64,000 bases of DNA from Paramagnetospirillum magneticum AMB-1 (GCF_000009985.1 NC_007626.1:3341943-3405942); one strand, 5' to 3'. Counted from the first letter of the stretch, positions 25,822 to 34,896 are shown. A program made the numbers and translations. The notes: generated from the sequence alone by a model not told the origin.

Positions 25822-26301
25822 TCAGCCCTCGGCAACGGCCTTGGGCGCGGCCACGGTCACCGAGCCGCCGGCCTTCTCGACAGCGGCGATCGCCGCGGCC
25901 GAGGCACCCGTCACCTCGATAGAAACCTTGGCCTTGATCTCGCCATGGCCCAGCAGGCGGACACCGTCCAGGACCTTGCCGATGAGACCGGCCGCCGACA
26001 GGATCTCGGCGGTGATGGTCGCCTTGGCGTCGATGCGCTTCTCGTCGATGGCCTTCTGCAGGCGACCGAGATTGATCACGGCGAAGTGCTTGGCGTTCGG
26101 GTTGTGAAACCCGCGCTTGGGCAGACGACGGTAGATGGGCATCTGACCGCCTTCGAAGCCGTTGATCGCCACGCCGGTGCGCGAGGTCTGACCCTTCACG
26201 CCCTTGCCCGAAGTCTTGCCCTTGCCGGAGCCGATGCCACGGCCGAGGCGCTTCGACTGGTAGCGCGCGCCCTCGTTGTCGCGAAGTTCGTTGAGCTTCA
26301 T
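25822..26301 (-). CDS. rplO: 50S ribosomal protein L15
   Basis: 159 residues. It opens MKLNELRDNEGARYQSKRLG and has the glycine-rich RNA-binding stretch GRGIGSGKGKTSGKGVKGQTSR and the NGFEGGQMPIYRRLPKRGF segment (22 and 19 residues; defining ends GRGIGSG and KRGF). It binds 23S rRNA domain II. It is the last ribosomal gene before secY. Confidence 0.97.
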   Translation of the reverse strand: MKLNELRDNEGARYQSKRLGRGIGSGKGKTSGKGVKGQTSRTGVAINGFEGGQMPIYRRLPKRGFHNPNAKHFAVINLGRLQKAIDEKRIDAKATITAEILSAAGLIGKVLDGVRLLGHGEIKAKVSIEVTGASAAAIAAVEKAGGSVTVAAPKAVAEG

Positions 26302-26358
26302 TTCTTTTCGTCCTCGTCACGGTCGGCCGGAGCTCGAAAGCTCCGGCCCCCGGATGTT

Positions 26359-26562
26359 CTAGTCTTCCACGCGCACCAGGTGGCGGACCTTGGTGATCAT
26401 GCCGCGCACCGCCGGAGTATCCTCCAGCTCGCGGGTGCGGTGCATCTTGCCCAGGCCCAGGCCGATCAGAGTGGCGCCCTGGTCGGCCGGACGGCCGATG
26501 GGGCTACCAATCTGGGTGACCTTGACGGTCGACTTGGCGGCGGTCTTCTGCTTGGCGGCCAT
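26359..26562 (-). CDS. rpmD: 50S ribosomal protein L30
   Basis: 67 residues from the ATG at 26562. The frame is open further upstream but only this start matches L30 (VKVTQIGSPIGRP, TLIGLGLGKMHRTRELED). It lies between rpsE (17 bp upstream) and rplO (57 bp downstream). Confidence 0.96.
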   Translation of the reverse strand: MAAKQKTAAKSTVKVTQIGSPIGRPADQGATLIGLGLGKMHRTRELEDTPAVRGMITKVRHLVRVED

Positions 26563-26579
26563 ATTCAATGTCCTCCCAA

Positions 26580-27212
26580 TCAAACGCCGGCGGCAGCCGC
26601 GGCGGCGGCACCGTCGCGACGACCGATGATCTCGCCCACCTTCTTGCCGCGCTTGGCGGCAACATGGCGGGGAGAAGCCAGGTTGATCAGGGCATCGAAG
26701 GTCGCCTTGATCATGTTGTGCGGGTTGGAGGTGCCGAGGCACTTGGCCACGACGTCCTGGACACCCATGGTCTCGAACACGGCGCGCATCGGGCCGCCGG
26801 CGATGATGCCGGTACCGGCCGGGGCGGCCCGCAGGATGACGCGGCCGGCACCGAAGTGGCCGTAGGCGTCATGATGCAGGGTACGACCCTCGCGCAGAGC
26901 GATCTTGATCATGTTGCGCTTGGCCTGCTCGGTGGCCTTGCGGATGGCTTCCGGAACTTCACGGGCCTTGCCCGAACCGCAACCAACGCGGCCCTTGGCA
27001 TCGCCCACCACGACCAGGGCGGCGAAGGCGAAGCGACGGCCACCCTTCACCACCTTGGCAACGCGGTTGATATGAACCAGCTTGTCGACGAATTCAGATT
27101 CCTCGCGCTCACGCGGGGTCTGCTCGGCGCCGCCGCGACCGCGATTGGGCCGATCGCCGCGTTCACCGCCGCGGCCGCGCTCGGGACGATCAGAAGAGGG
27201 AGTACGTGCCAT
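26580..27212 (-). CDS. rpsE: 30S ribosomal protein S5
   Basis: 210 residues, about 40 longer at the N-terminus than E. coli S5. The extra part is low-complexity Arg/Gly/Glu (PERGRGGERGDRPNRGRGG). The conserved body begins at LVHINRVAKVVKGGRRF, with VGCGSGKAREVPEAIRKA and GGPMRAVFE. S5 contributes to decoding accuracy and the mRNA entry channel. Such extensions are usual in Rhodospirillales. Confidence 0.97.
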   Translation of the reverse strand: MARTPSSDRPERGRGGERGDRPNRGRGGAEQTPREREESEFVDKLVHINRVAKVVKGGRRFAFAALVVVGDAKGRVGCGSGKAREVPEAIRKATEQAKRNMIKIALREGRTLHHDAYGHFGAGRVILRAAPAGTGIIAGGPMRAVFETMGVQDVVAKCLGTSNPHNMIKATFDALINLASPRHVAAKRGKKVGEIIGRRDGAAAAAAAGV

Positions 27213-27224
27213 TGCTCATCATCC

Positions 27225-27587
27225 TCAGAAAGACAGGCCGCCTTCGCGGGCCGCGTCGGCCAGGGCCTTGACCCGGCCGTGGTAGATGTAGCCGCCGCGA
27301 TCGAACACCACCTCGGTGATGCCCGCCGCCTTGGCCCGCTCGGCGATCAGCTTGCCGACGGCGGCCGCAGCCTCCTTGTCGGCGCCGGTCTTCAAATTGC
27401 CCTTGAGCTCCTTGTCGAGCGTCGAGGCAGCGGCCAGGGTGACGCCATTGAGGTCGTCGATCACCTGGACGTAGATGTTCTTGCCGGAGCGGAAGACCGA
27501 CAGACGGATACGACCGTTGCCCTTCTTCTTGATGCTCTGACGGGCGCGCCGCTTGCGGCGCTCGAAAAGATTCTTCGGCGTCATCAT
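27225..27587 (-). CDS. rplR: 50S ribosomal protein L18
   Basis: 120 residues beginning with two consecutive ATG codons. RRKRRARQSIKKKGNGRIRLSV (ends RRKRR and RIRLSV), NIYVQVIDD and the C-terminal VVFDRGGYIYHGRVKALADAAREGGL (ends VVFDRGGY and REGGL) are typical. L18 binds 5S rRNA together with L5. Confidence 0.97.
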   Translation of the reverse strand: MMTPKNLFERRKRRARQSIKKKGNGRIRLSVFRSGKNIYVQVIDDLNGVTLAAASTLDKELKGNLKTGADKEAAAAVGKLIAERAKAAGITEVVFDRGGYIYHGRVKALADAAREGGLSF

Positions 27588-27598
27588 GGCGGAGCCCC

Positions 27599-28132
27599 TT
27601 ACTTCTTCTTACCTTCCTTGCGGAGGATAGTCTCGGTTTCATACTTGATACCCTTGCCCTTGTAGGGCTCGGGACCACGGAAAGCGCGGATTTCCGCCGC
27701 GATCTGGCCGACCTGACGCTTGTCGCGGCCGGAGATCGAGATGGCGGTCGGCTTCTCGCACTTCATGGTGACATCATCCGGAATGGGATATTCGATGTCG
27801 TGCGAATAGCCGAGCTGCAGCTTCAGCGACTTGCCCTCGACCGCGGCACGGTAACCGACGCCGTTGATCTCGAGATTGACGGTGAAACCGTCGGACACGC
27901 CCTTGACCATGTTGTTCAGGTGGGCACGGGTGGTGCCCCACATCATGCGGGCATGCTTGGTTTCGTTCTTGGGCTTCACCCAGATCAGGTTGCCATCGAG
28001 GGTGACCTCGACGTTGTCCCTGAGAGTGAGCTTGGATTCACCAAGCTTGCCCTTGACGGTGACTTCGGGTCCGGTGATCTGAACGGTAACGCCCGACGGC
28101 ACCGAGACGGGATATTTGCCGACTCGCGACAT
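27599..28132 (-). CDS. rplF: 50S ribosomal protein L6
   Basis: 177 residues with two related alpha/beta halves. The N-terminus is MSRVGKYPVSVPSGV and the C-terminal signature is FRGPEPYKGKGIKYETE. L6 lies near the factor-binding site next to the sarcin-ricin loop. Confidence 0.98.
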   Translation of the reverse strand: MSRVGKYPVSVPSGVTVQITGPEVTVKGKLGESKLTLRDNVEVTLDGNLIWVKPKNETKHARMMWGTTRAHLNNMVKGVSDGFTVNLEINGVGYRAAVEGKSLKLQLGYSHDIEYPIPDDVTMKCEKPTAISISGRDKRQVGQIAAEIRAFRGPEPYKGKGIKYETETILRKEGKKK

Positions 28133-28146
28133 GTTGCGGCCCTCCG

Positions 28147-28545
28147 TTAGAACACTTCGCAGAGGACTTCGCCGCCGACATTCTGAGTACGAGCCTCAGT
28201 GTCGGACATCACGCCCCGCGGGGTGGAGAGGATGGTGATCCCCAGCCCGTTGGCGACGCGGCGAAGGTCGGCGATCTTGGAATACACGCGGCGGCCGGGA
28301 GTGGACACGCGCGAGATTTCCCGGATTACCGGCTGGCCCTCGTGATATTTCAGTTCGATGCTGAGCTGGGCAACGCCCGGACGCAGCTCACTCCGGGCAT
28401 AGCCGCGGATGTAGCCTTCACGCTTCAGCACCTCGAGAACGTTGGCACGCAGGCTGGACGCCGGCGAAACAACGGTGGACTTGTTGGCCCGCTGCCCGTT
28501 GCGAATACGGGTGAGCAGATCGCCGAGAGGATCGGTCATGGACAT
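28147..28545 (-). CDS. rpsH: 30S ribosomal protein S8
   Basis: 132 residues. It starts MSMTDPLGDLLTRIRNGQ and has the C-terminal motif GLGITILSTPRGVMSD. S8 organises the 16S central domain. In enterobacteria it represses the spc operon. No S8 target in rplE was evaluated here. Confidence 0.98.
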   Translation of the reverse strand: MSMTDPLGDLLTRIRNGQRANKSTVVSPASSLRANVLEVLKREGYIRGYARSELRPGVAQLSIELKYHEGQPVIREISRVSTPGRRVYSKIADLRRVANGLGITILSTPRGVMSDTEARTQNVGGEVLCEVF

Positions 28546-28558
28546 GAGGCGTCCTCCC

Positions 28559-28864
28559 TTACCAGCTGGACTTGACCATGCCGGGAATCTGGCCCTGCGA
28601 GGCGAGCTCGCGAAGCTTATTCCGGCACAGCTTGAACTTGCGATAGTTGCCGCGCGAACGGCCGGTGACTTCGCAGCGCAGACGCACGCGAATCTTGGCC
28701 GAATTGCGGGGCAGCTCCGCCAGCTTCAGGGAGGCTTCGAAGCGCTCCTCCGGGCTGGCTTCACGGTTGTTGGCGATCGCCTTCAACTTGGCGCGGCGGG
28801 CGGCGAACTGGGCCGCCATACGCTCACGCTTCTTGTTGCGCTCGACCGAGCTGATCTTAGCCAT
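28559..28864 (-). CDS. rpsN: 30S ribosomal protein S14 (zinc-free form)
   Basis: 101 residues, the long form lacking the paired CxxC zinc motifs of the short form. RLRCEVTGRSRGNYRKFKLCRNKLRELASQGQIPG marks the conserved C-terminal part (ends RLRCEVTGR and GQIPG). It is located in the 30S head. Confidence 0.97.
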   Translation of the reverse strand: MAKISSVERNKKRERMAAQFAARRAKLKAIANNREASPEERFEASLKLAELPRNSAKIRVRLRCEVTGRSRGNYRKFKLCRNKLRELASQGQIPGMVKSSW

Positions 28865-28879
28865 TGCCTAAATCTCCAA

Positions 28880-29419
28880 TCAGGCCACGAACGGCATGTC
28901 GAAGCCCTTGAGGAGCGCCTTGGCTTCCTCGTTGGACTTGGCCGTGGTGACGAAGATGATGTCCATGCCCCGGATGGTCTCGACCTTGTCGTAGTCGATT
29001 TCGGGGAAGACGATCTGCTCTTTCAGACCGAGCGAGTAATTGCCACGGCCATCGAAGCTCTTGCCCGGAACGCCGCGGAAGTCGCGGACGCGCGGCAGGG
29101 CGATGTTGATCAGGCGGTCGAGGAATTCGTACATCCGTTCGGCCCGCAGGGTGACCTTGCAGCCCACGACCTGACCTTCGCGCAGCTTGAACTGGGCGAT
29201 GGACATCTTGGCCTTGGTGCTGACCGGCTTCTGGCCGGAGATCAGGGTCAATTCGGCGAGGGCCGACTCGATCTTCTTGGAATCCTGGGCGGCTTCACCG
29301 ACGCCCATGTTGATCACGATCTTCTGCAGCTTCGGCACCTGCATGGGGTTCGCGTAGTTGAACTCCTTCTGCAGGGCGGGCTTGACGACCGTATCGTAGT
29401 GCTTACGCAGACGTGCCAT
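28880..29419 (-). CDS. rplE: 50S ribosomal protein L5
   Basis: 179 residues. Conserved segments are KIVINMGVGEAAQD, TGQKP-type SGQKPVSTKAK, LPRVRDFRGV and YSLGLKEQIVFPEI. L5 binds 5S rRNA and contacts the 30S subunit. Confidence 0.98.
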   Translation of the reverse strand: MARLRKHYDTVVKPALQKEFNYANPMQVPKLQKIVINMGVGEAAQDSKKIESALAELTLISGQKPVSTKAKMSIAQFKLREGQVVGCKVTLRAERMYEFLDRLINIALPRVRDFRGVPGKSFDGRGNYSLGLKEQIVFPEIDYDKVETIRGMDIIFVTTAKSNEEAKALLKGFDMPFVA

Positions 29420-29436
29420 CTGTCTGTTCCTTCGGC

Positions 29437-29757
29437 TTACCGGTCGATGACTTCGCCGGAGCGACGCGCGACGCGCACCTTCCGACCGTCTTCGAGGATC
29501 TTGTGACCGATGCGGGTCGCCTTGCCATCCTTGGGGTCTTCGTGGGCGACGTTGGAGACATGGATCGACGCCTCCTTCTCCACGATGCCGCCCTGGGAGG
29601 TGGCAGACGGGCGGGTGTGACGCTTGACCAGGTTCACACCCTGGACGATGACGCGCTGCTCGGACGGCATGGCGGCGATGACTTCGCCCTTCTTGCCCTT
29701 GTCCTTGCCGGCGAGGACGACGACCCGGTCACCCTTCTTCACGTTCATGGAAGCCAT
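29437..29757 (-). CDS. rplX: 50S ribosomal protein L24
   Basis: 106 residues with a KOW motif at the N-terminus (KGDRVVVLAGKDKGKKGEV) and VQGVNLVKRHTRPS. It initiates 50S assembly by binding the 5' end of 23S rRNA. It overlaps nothing but is only 2 bp from rplN. Confidence 0.97.
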   Translation of the reverse strand: MASMNVKKGDRVVVLAGKDKGKKGEVIAAMPSEQRVIVQGVNLVKRHTRPSATSQGGIVEKEASIHVSNVAHEDPKDGKATRIGHKILEDGRKVRVARRSGEVIDR

Positions 29758-29759
29758 GA

Positions 29760-30128
29760 TTAGAGGACCTCCGGAGCCAGAGAGATGATCTTCATGAACT
29801 TCTTGCCGCGAAGCTCACGGGTGACGGGCCCAAAAATACGGGTGCCGATCGGTTCGCCCTGCTTGTTGATCAGGACGGCTGCATTGGTGTCGAACCGGAT
29901 CGCGGAACCGTCGGCGCGACGGATTTCCTTGGCGGTACGAACGATGACGGCGCGGTGCACGTCACCCTTCTTCACGCGGCCACGCGGAATCGCCTCCTTG
30001 ATGGAAACGACGATGACGTCGCCCACCGTGGCGATGGTCCGGTGCGAGCCGCCCAACACCTTGATGCACTGCACCCGGCGGGCACCCGAATTATCGGCGA
30101 CGTCCAGGTTGGTTTGCATCTGGATCAT
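29760..30128 (-). CDS. rplN: 50S ribosomal protein L14
   Basis: 122 residues. It starts MIQMQTNLDVADNSGARRV and has GDVIVVSIKEAIP and RIFGPVTRELR. It lies at the subunit interface (bridge B8). Confidence 0.98.
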   Translation of the reverse strand: MIQMQTNLDVADNSGARRVQCIKVLGGSHRTIATVGDVIVVSIKEAIPRGRVKKGDVHRAVIVRTAKEIRRADGSAIRFDTNAAVLINKQGEPIGTRIFGPVTRELRGKKFMKIISLAPEVL

Positions 30129-30160
30129 GATGTCTCTTCCTTATTCCCAGTTCGCAACCG

Positions 30161-30400
30161 TCAAGCCTGCGGCTCGACGATCACTTCCCAGCACTTGGTC
30201 TTGGAGATCGGCGCGCATTCGCGGATGCGGATGGTCTCGCCGGTCTTGAAGACGTTGTTCTCGTCGTGGGCGTGGTACTTCTTGGAACGACGGATGAACT
30301 TCTTGTAGATCGGGTGCATCACGCGCCGCTCGACGCTGACCACCACGGTCTTTTCCATCTTGTCGCTCACCACGACGCCCTGAAGAATGCGCTTCGGCAT
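30161..30400 (-). CDS. rpsQ: 30S ribosomal protein S17
   Basis: 79 residues with an OB fold. GVVVSDKMEKTVVVSVER and GETIRIRECAPISKTKCW are characteristic. It binds the 5' domain of 16S rRNA. Confidence 0.97.
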   Translation of the reverse strand: MPKRILQGVVVSDKMEKTVVVSVERRVMHPIYKKFIRRSKKYHAHDENNVFKTGETIRIRECAPISKTKCWEVIVEPQA

Positions 30401-30414
30401 TTGAATGGGCCTCC

Positions 30415-30618
30415 TTAGGACGCGCTTTTGGCGCGTTCGCCGAGCAGCGTCTTGATGGTCGCGATCTCGCGACGCACAGCACGCACCCGGGCGGTATTCT
30501 CCAGCTGGCCGGAGGCCCGCTGGAAGCGAAGATTGAACTGCTCCTTCTTGAGCGCAATGACCTGCTCCTTGAGCTGGTCAACACTCTTCTGGCGCAGATC
30601 GGCAGCCTTGGTCGCCAT
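30415..30618 (-). CDS. rpmC: 50S ribosomal protein L29
   Basis: 67 residues forming a helical hairpin (LKEQVIALKKEQFNLRFQRASGQLEN is the core, given by its ends LKEQV and GQLEN). It sits at the tunnel exit where trigger factor and SRP dock. Its start is 2 bp after the rplP stop. Confidence 0.97.
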   Translation of the reverse strand: MATKAADLRQKSVDQLKEQVIALKKEQFNLRFQRASGQLENTARVRAVRREIATIKTLLGERAKSAS

Positions 30619-30620
30619 GG

Positions 30621-31037
30621 CTAGATATCCCCGATCCGAGAAATGAACTTGGTCTTGATCGGCAGCTTGGCAGCGGCCAGGGCAAAACCGTGACGGGCGA
30701 TTTCCTCGGCGACACCATCCACTTCGAAGAGGATGCGGCCGGGAGCCACACGGGCGGTCCAGAACTCGGGAGCGCCCTTACCGGAGCCCATGCGGACTTC
30801 GGCAGGCTTGGACGAGACCGGCAGATCCGGGAAAATGCGGATCCACACCCGGCCCTGACGCTTCATGTGACGGGTCAGGGCACGACGGGCGGCCTCGATC
30901 TGGCGGGCGGTGATCCGCTCGGGCTCCAGAGCCTTGAGGCCATAGGCGCCGAAATTCAAGGCGGAGCCACCCTTGGTCACTCCCTTGATCCGGCCCTTGT
31001 GGGCCTTGCGGAATTTAGTGCGCTTGGGCGAAAGCAT
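30621..31037 (-). CDS. rplP: 50S ribosomal protein L16
   Basis: 138 residues. It begins MLSPKRTKFRKAHKGR and carries RMGSGKGAPEFWTARV. L16 lies near the A site. The arginine corresponding to the RoxA hydroxylation region (RMGSGKG) is present. Confidence 0.98.
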   Translation of the reverse strand: MLSPKRTKFRKAHKGRIKGVTKGGSALNFGAYGLKALEPERITARQIEAARRALTRHMKRQGRVWIRIFPDLPVSSKPAEVRMGSGKGAPEFWTARVAPGRILFEVDGVAEEIARHGFALAAAKLPIKTKFISRIGDI

Positions 31038-31055
31038 CTCTCAAACCCTTCTCGA

Positions 31056-31739
31056 TCAACGGCCGGCCGGGGCGGTTTCGCCCGCAGCCCGCTTGTCCTG
31101 GGCCATGGGGTCGTGGGCGAGGATCTCGCCCTTGAACACCCAAACCTTGACACCGCAGCTTCCGTAGGTGGTGTGGGCGGTGCCCACGCCGTAATCCACG
31201 TCGGCACGCAGCGTGTGCAGCGGAACGCGGCCTTCGCGGTACCACTCCATGCGGGCGATTTCAGCGCCACCCAGACGGCCGGAGCAGTTGATACGAATGC
31301 CCTGGGCACCCAGACGCATGGCCGACTGCACGGCGCGCTTCATGGCGCGACGGAAGGCGACACGGCGCTCGAGCTGCTGGGCGATGGACTCGGCCACCAG
31401 CTGGGCATCCAGTTCCGGCTTGCGGATCTCGACGATGTTGAGGTGAACCTCGCTACCGGTCATCTTCGAGAGCTCCTTGCGCAGCACCTCGATATCCGCA
31501 CCCTTCTTGCCGATCACCACGCCCGGACGGGCGGTATGGATGGTGATGCGGGCCTTCTTGGCGGGACGCTCGATGACCACGCGCGACACGCCGGCCTGGG
31601 CCAGCTTCTCGCGCAGGTACTTGCGGAGCTTCAGGTCCTGGTGCAGCAGCTTGGCGTAGGTCTCGTCCGCGAACCACCGGGAATCCCAGGTGCGGTTGAT
31701 GCCGACGCGCAGGCCGATCGGATTGACTTTCTGACCCAT
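31056..31739 (-). CDS. rpsC: 30S ribosomal protein S3
   Basis: 227 residues. The N-terminus is MGQKVNPIGLRVGINRTW. A type II KH domain follows with its GKKG loop in VVIGKKGADIEVLRKEL. The C-terminal domain has YGVGTAHTTYGSCGVKVWVF. It lines the mRNA entry tunnel with S4 and S5. Confidence 0.98.
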   Translation of the reverse strand: MGQKVNPIGLRVGINRTWDSRWFADETYAKLLHQDLKLRKYLREKLAQAGVSRVVIERPAKKARITIHTARPGVVIGKKGADIEVLRKELSKMTGSEVHLNIVEIRKPELDAQLVAESIAQQLERRVAFRRAMKRAVQSAMRLGAQGIRINCSGRLGGAEIARMEWYREGRVPLHTLRADVDYGVGTAHTTYGSCGVKVWVFKGEILAHDPMAQDKRAAGETAPAGR

Positions 31740-31743
31740 CTGC

Positions 31744-32130
31744 TTACTCCCCCGCCGCTTCGGCGCGTTCGCGCACGATGACGGTCAGATTGCTGAACGG
31801 CTTTTCGATGCGGCCGACGCGGCCACGGGCGCGCGCCTTCCAACGCTTCATCACCATGGCCTTGCCCACGAAGGCTTCGGCCACGTAGAGGCGATCCACG
31901 TCCAGCTGGTGGTTGTTCTCGGCATTGGCGATGGCGGACTGCAGCACCTTCCTCACCTCGACGGCGATACGCCGCTTGGAGAAGGTCAGAGCATTCAGAG
32001 CCACGTCGGCCTTGAGACCACGGATGCTTTCGGCAACCAGGTTGAGCTTGCGCGGGCTGGTGCGGATGGAAGCCAGGAACGCCTTGGCCTCAGTGTCCGC
32101 CAGGACCCTATCTGCGGGTTTCTTGCCCAT
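31744..32130 (-). CDS. rplV: 50S ribosomal protein L22
   Basis: 128 residues. [18 protein letters not shown] and the C-terminal [20 protein letters not shown] are typical. A beta-hairpin loop lines the exit tunnel. It starts about 3 bp after the rpsS stop. Confidence 0.97.
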
Positions 32131-32133
32131 GGC

Positions 32134-32412
32134 TTACTTCCTCTTCGCCTTCTTGTCGACCGCGTGGCCGTAGAACGTGCGGGTCGGCGAGAATTCACCG
32201 AACTTGTGGCCGATCATGTTCTCGGTCACCAGCACGGGGATGAACTTCTGGCCATTGTAGACGCCAAAGGTCAGCCCGACGAACTGCGGCAGGATGGTCG
32301 AACGACGCGACCAGATCTTGATGACCTCGTTGCGGCCGCTGGCGCGGGCCTTGTCGGCCTTTCCCAGCATGTAGCCGTCGAGGAAGGGGCCTTTCCAAAC
32401 GGAACGAGCCAT
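32134..32412 (-). CDS. rpsS: 30S ribosomal protein S19
   Basis: 92 residues. MARSVWKGPFLDGYML at the start and IGHKFGEFSPTRTFYGHA near the end are near-invariant. S19 forms the A-site finger bridge in the 30S head with S13. Confidence 0.98.
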   Translation of the reverse strand: MARSVWKGPFLDGYMLGKADKARASGRNEVIKIWSRRSTILPQFVGLTFGVYNGQKFIPVLVTENMIGHKFGEFSPTRTFYGHAVDKKAKRK

Positions 32413-32425
32413 TTTTCAGCCCCTC

Positions 32426-33253
32426 CTACTGAGTCTGACGGCGGCGCATGATGAGCCGGTCCGTCTTCTTGTTGCTGCGAGTCTTCTTGCCCTTGGTGGG
32501 CTTGCCCCAGGGGGTGACCGGATGACGGCCGCCCGAGGTGCGGCCTTCGCCGCCGCCATGCGGGTGGTCGATCGGGTTCATGGCCACACCGCGGACGGAG
32601 GGGCGACGGCCCATCCACACAGCGCGACCGGCCTTGCCCAGAGAGACGTTCTGCTGGTCCGGGTTGGACACGGCACCGATGGTGGCCATGCACTCGCCGC
32701 GAACCATGCGGAGTTCGCCCGAAGCCAGACGGAGCTGGGCATAGCCCTGATCCTTGCCGACCAGCTGGACATAGGTGCCGGCCGAACGAGCCAGCTGACC
32801 GCCCTTGCCCACCTTGAGCTCCACGTTGTGCACGATGGTGCCGACGGGGATGTTCTTCAGCGGCATGGCGTTGCCGGGCTTGATGTCCGCCTTTTCGGAG
32901 GCGATCACCTGGTCACCGACGGCCAGACGCTGCGGGGCGATGATGTAGGCCTTCTCGCCGTCGGCGTACGACACCAGGGCGATGAAAGCGGTACGGTTGG
33001 GATCGTACTCCAGGCGCTCGACCGTGGCGGCCACGTCGAACTTATTGCGCTTGAAGTCGATGATGCGGTAACGGCGCTTGTGCCCGCCGCCACGCCACCG
33101 GACGGTCACCCGGCCGGTGTTGTTGCGGCCGCCCTTGGAGCGCAGACCTTCGGTCAGGCTCTTCTCGGGCTTACCCTTCCAGAGTTCCGAACGATCGACC
33201 AGGACCAGTTGGCGGCGGCCAGGCGTCGTCGGCTTGAATGTCTTCAGTGCCAT
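32426..33253 (-). CDS. rplB: 50S ribosomal protein L2
   Basis: 275 residues. The peptidyl-transferase-proximal segment NPIDHPHGGGEGRTSGGRHP, with its conserved histidine, is intact. GRNNTGRVTVRWRGGGHKRRYR marks the N-terminal RNA-binding part (ends GRNNTG and KRRYR). It is essential for subunit association. Confidence 0.98.
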   Translation of the reverse strand: MALKTFKPTTPGRRQLVLVDRSELWKGKPEKSLTEGLRSKGGRNNTGRVTVRWRGGGHKRRYRIIDFKRNKFDVAATVERLEYDPNRTAFIALVSYADGEKAYIIAPQRLAVGDQVIASEKADIKPGNAMPLKNIPVGTIVHNVELKVGKGGQLARSAGTYVQLVGKDQGYAQLRLASGELRMVRGECMATIGAVSNPDQQNVSLGKAGRAVWMGRRPSVRGVAMNPIDHPHGGGEGRTSGGRHPVTPWGKPTKGKKTRSNKKTDRLIMRRRQTQ

Positions 33254-33257
33254 GGCG

Positions 33258-33566
33258 TCAGACTCCCGTGGTCACGTCGATGGAGTGGCCCTCGGCCAGC
33301 GTCACGACCGCCTTCTTGACGTCGGAACGCACGCCGGGACGGCCGCGGAAGCGCTTGACCTTGCCCTTGGCGATCAGGGTGTTCACGGCGGTGACCTTCA
33401 CCCCGAAAATACCCTCGACAGCGGCCTTGATCTCCGACTTGGTCGCATCCAGCGGCACCTTGAAGGTGACCTGGCGGAACTCGGAGCCCATGGTCGCCTT
33501 TTCGGTGATCACGGGGGCGCGGACGACGTCGTACATCCGCTCCTTGCTGATGACGAGCTTGCTCAT
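33258..33566 (-). CDS. rplW: 50S ribosomal protein L23
   Basis: 102 residues (RAPVITEKATMGSEFRQVTFKV, ends RAPVITEK and VTFKV; FGVKVTAVNTLIAKGKVKRF). It forms the docking site for trigger factor at the exit tunnel. Its start overlaps the rplD stop by 4 bp (33563-33566), so the two are translationally coupled. Confidence 0.97.
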   Translation of the reverse strand: MSKLVISKERMYDVVRAPVITEKATMGSEFRQVTFKVPLDATKSEIKAAVEGIFGVKVTAVNTLIAKGKVKRFRGRPGVRSDVKKAVVTLAEGHSIDVTTGV

Positions 33567-34183
33567 TTCAGGCGAGCCTCCAGGGCGGCGACCGCGTCCT
33601 TGGTCAGAACCAGGGTGTCACGGCGCAGGATGTCGTAGACATTGGCACCCTGGGTCGGCAGCACATCCACGTAGGGGATGTTGCGGCTGGCCAGAGCGAA
33701 GTTGCCGTCCACGGCGGCGCCGTCGATGAACAACACCGAGCTCAGGCCCAGCTTGCCGAGACGGGCGGCCAGGTCCTTGGTCTTGGGCGAACCGGCCGAG
33801 GCCGCGTCCACCACGATGAGCTTGCCGTCGGCAACCTTGGCCGACAGGGCAGTCTTCAGCGCCAGCTTGCGGACCTTCTTGGGCAGGTCGTGAGCGTGAG
33901 AGCGCACCACCGGGCCGAAAATGGTCGAACCGCCGCGGAACTGCGCGGAGCGCAGCGAGCCCTGACGGGCACGACCGCCACCCTTCTGAGCGAAGGGCTT
34001 CTTGGTGGTGCCGGAGATCTCGCTGATCGTCTTGGTCTTGTGGTTGCCCGACTGGCGCTTGGCCAGCTGCCAGTTGACGGCGCGGAACAGGATGTCCCCA
34101 CGCACCGGCACACCGAAGATCTCGTCGGCCAGTTCGATCTCGCCGACGGTCTGGTTGTCCAGGCTGATTACGTTCGTCTTCAT
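33563..34183 (-). CDS. rplD: 50S ribosomal protein L4
   Basis: 206 residues. The arginine-rich extended loop KPFAQKGGGRARQGSLRSAQFRGG (ends KPFAQKGGG and AQFRGG) reaches the exit tunnel. In gammaproteobacteria L4 represses the S10 operon at the leader. A leader hairpin here is listed separately, but the mechanism has not been shown in alphaproteobacteria. Confidence 0.97.
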   Translation of the reverse strand: MKTNVISLDNQTVGEIELADEIFGVPVRGDILFRAVNWQLAKRQSGNHKTKTISEISGTTKKPFAQKGGGRARQGSLRSAQFRGGSTIFGPVVRSHAHDLPKKVRKLALKTALSAKVADGKLIVVDAASAGSPKTKDLAARLGKLGLSSVLFIDGAAVDGNFALASRNIPYVDVLPTQGANVYDILRRDTLVLTKDAVAALEARLK

Positions 34184-34195
34184 CGCCTTGATCCT

Positions 34196-34885
34196 TTACT
34201 CGGCCGAGGCCGCGGCCTTGACGCCGGCCGGGAACGGCACGCCATCAGGCAGCTTGCGCTTCACCGCGTCGCGGACGAGCACCCAAGACCCTTCGTGACC
34301 GGGAACCGAACCCTTAACCAGGATCAGGCCGCGATCGGCGTCGGTGGACACCACGGTGAGGTTCTGAGTGGTCACCTGCTCATCGCCCATGTGACCGGCC
34401 ATCTTCTTGCCCTTGAACACCTTGCCGGGGTCCTGGCGCTGGCCGGTGGAGCCGTGCGAGCGGTGCGACACCGAAACGCCGTGCGTGGCTTCGAGGCCAC
34501 GGAAATTCCAGCGCTTCATACCGCCGGCAAAGCCCTTGCCGATGGTGGTGCCGGTCACGTCCACGTACTGACCGGGGATGAAATGGGCGGCGGAGAGTTC
34601 GGTGCCGACCTCGAGAAGGTTCTCGGGGGCAACGCGGAATTCCACCAGCTTCTTCTTGGGCTCGACCTTGGCCTTGGCGAAGTTGGCGCGAGCGGGCTTG
34701 CTCACATTCTTCACCTTGGCGGTACCGGCACCAAGCTGAACGGCAACGTAGCCGTCCTTTTCCACAGAGCGGGTCGAGACCACCTGACAGGTGTCGACCT
34801 TCAGCACGGTGACGGGCACATGGGTGCCGTCCTCGGTGAAGATCCTCGTCATGCCGACCTTCTGGGCGATGAGACCAGAGCGCAT
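34196..34885 (-). CDS. rplC: 50S ribosomal protein L3
   Basis: 229 residues. It includes GMTRIFTEDGTHVPVTVL and the loop GSTGQRQDPGKVFKGKKMAGH, whose glutamine after GSTG is the site methylated by PrmB in E. coli (loop given by ends GSTGQ and KKMAGH). It reaches toward the peptidyl-transferase centre. Confidence 0.97.
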   Translation of the reverse strand: MRSGLIAQKVGMTRIFTEDGTHVPVTVLKVDTCQVVSTRSVEKDGYVAVQLGAGTAKVKNVSKPARANFAKAKVEPKKKLVEFRVAPENLLEVGTELSAAHFIPGQYVDVTGTTIGKGFAGGMKRWNFRGLEATHGVSVSHRSHGSTGQRQDPGKVFKGKKMAGHMGDEQVTTQNLTVVSTDADRGLILVKGSVPGHEGSWVLVRDAVKRKLPDGVPFPAGVKAAASAE

Positions 34886-34896
34886 TGTTAGGTTCC